64,000 bases of DNA, from contig CM036619.1 in assembly GCA_020746105.1 (NCBI GenBank), forward strand, positions 57,647,135-57,711,134, written 5' to 3'. Under the pieces are notes generated by a model. It was not told the origin of the DNA and did no database searches. It worked only from the letters and a program-made list of their open reading frames with translations. Made by a program: the position numbers and the translations under genes. The DNA is from Trogon surrucura. Taxonomy: Eukaryota > Chordata > Aves > Trogoniformes > Trogonidae. This document shows positions 63,301 through 64,000 of the stretch, in pieces. The first letter of the stretch is position 1, and each line of letters starts with the position of its first letter.

Positions 63301-64000
63301 TGTCAGGTTATTGGGTTTTTTTGTCTTCTGATTTAGTGTTTCTTTCAAGTTAAATTTCAGGTTGAATTTCAAAAAAATTGTATTGAATTTGAAAAGTTGA
63401 TTTTATTTAGTTGTGTCCCCATTTGATTTATCTAGATTTCAGTGGGTTGGTTTTGTTTATGGTGCTAAATCTCACATCTTCCTTTGGTTAACTTTAACTT
63501 ACTTTGAACTCCTGTCACTATGTCTATATTAACGTGTTTTCCATTCAGCAAATTCTAGTTCTGTGAGGGACTGTGATTTAGTGCTGTCTTGGCAGTGAAA
63601 TGTCTAGCATATAAATAATAGACCAAAATATGTTCATTAAAATTTTCTTGTAGTTCTAGGACAGTTTTCTAAAATCCAAATAGTCTCCTATAAGATGAAT
63701 GCTACCCCGTTTTTTAATTTTTCGGTTTCTTCACACTACTTATCAAAGGAAGGGTACTGCAAAGGAAATTTCTGAGTGTAGAACAGATCAAAACAAATAG
63801 AGGTCCAGGCATGATGACCTCCATTTAAAAAACAAGACCCAGAAAAAGAATTTGTCTTTATAAATTTAAGTAAATTAATTTATTTAGCAATTAAGAGGTA
63901 TAAAATTTCCTTTTAACTAATAGCATAGCACGAGGTAGAGTTTTAGGCTCTAACCATCTATTTGGTCTTACGTATGTAGGTGGGTTGGCTTCACTGTAAC
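60312..64000 (+). other. Start of the next GNAL intron
   Basis: The sequence after the GTGAGT donor is AT-rich. I did not find the following exon, which should complete the tyrosine codon and encode the FLERID-type segment, so this intron is probably longer than 3.69 kb. A few A runs and a diverged 12-base repeat (63349-63372) are the only structure seen. Confidence 0.65.

Noticed and set aside
34219-63470. A shared 15-16 base word (TTTATGGTGCTAAAT) near 34.2 kb and 63.46 kb
   Set aside because: One match of this length between two places is about what chance allows in 64 kb, and the flanks do not align.

Overview
The window looks like a piece of a bird (or at least sauropsid) nuclear genome. 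It is AT-rich and CpG-poor. It carries several CR1 LINE fragments that end in the diagnostic ATTCTGTG-type tail, one apparent ancient MIR-like SINE, ordinary vertebrate microsatellites, and long stretches with no open coding frame. Nothing bacterial, plasmid-borne, phage-like or CRISPR-like was seen.

Only one coding segment is convincing: a 98-base exon at 60214-60311 on the + strand. It encodes 32 residues of a G-protein alpha subunit helical domain, flanked by a good AG acceptor and a GTGAGT donor. The residues fit the olfactory Gs-type subunit Golf (GNAL) better than GNAS. I read positions 1-60213 as upstream intron of a + strand GNAL gene and 60312-64000 as the start of the next intron. 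I did not recognise the neighbouring GNAL exons (the P-loop exon, the exon just upstream, the arginine-switch exons), and small exons could be missed by eye.

Layout: 1-9.7 kb is unique AT-rich intron with a 26-bp near-perfect palindrome, a small motif cluster and a G17 tract. From 9.7 to 11.3 kb lie two old CR1 remnants in opposite orientations. From 11.3 to 24 kb is unique sequence with a C19 tract and a CpG-retaining patch near 15 kb. A MIR-like remnant lies at 24.0 kb, a CR1 (+) at 25.0-25.8 kb and a CR1 (-) at 32.3-33.0 kb. From 33 to 47 kb is unique sequence with short tandem repeats and a CpG-rich inverted-repeat element at 39.1 kb. Two CR1 3' ends in the same orientation lie at 47.0-47.6 kb. 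From 47.6 to 60.2 kb is unique sequence with a CpG-enriched patch near 58 kb, about 2 kb upstream of the exon.

Most open reading frames in the window are chance frames or lie antisense to CR1, including the longest one (222 codons). I found no evidence for a new multi-gene system. The items most worth checking are short non-coding structures inside the intron.
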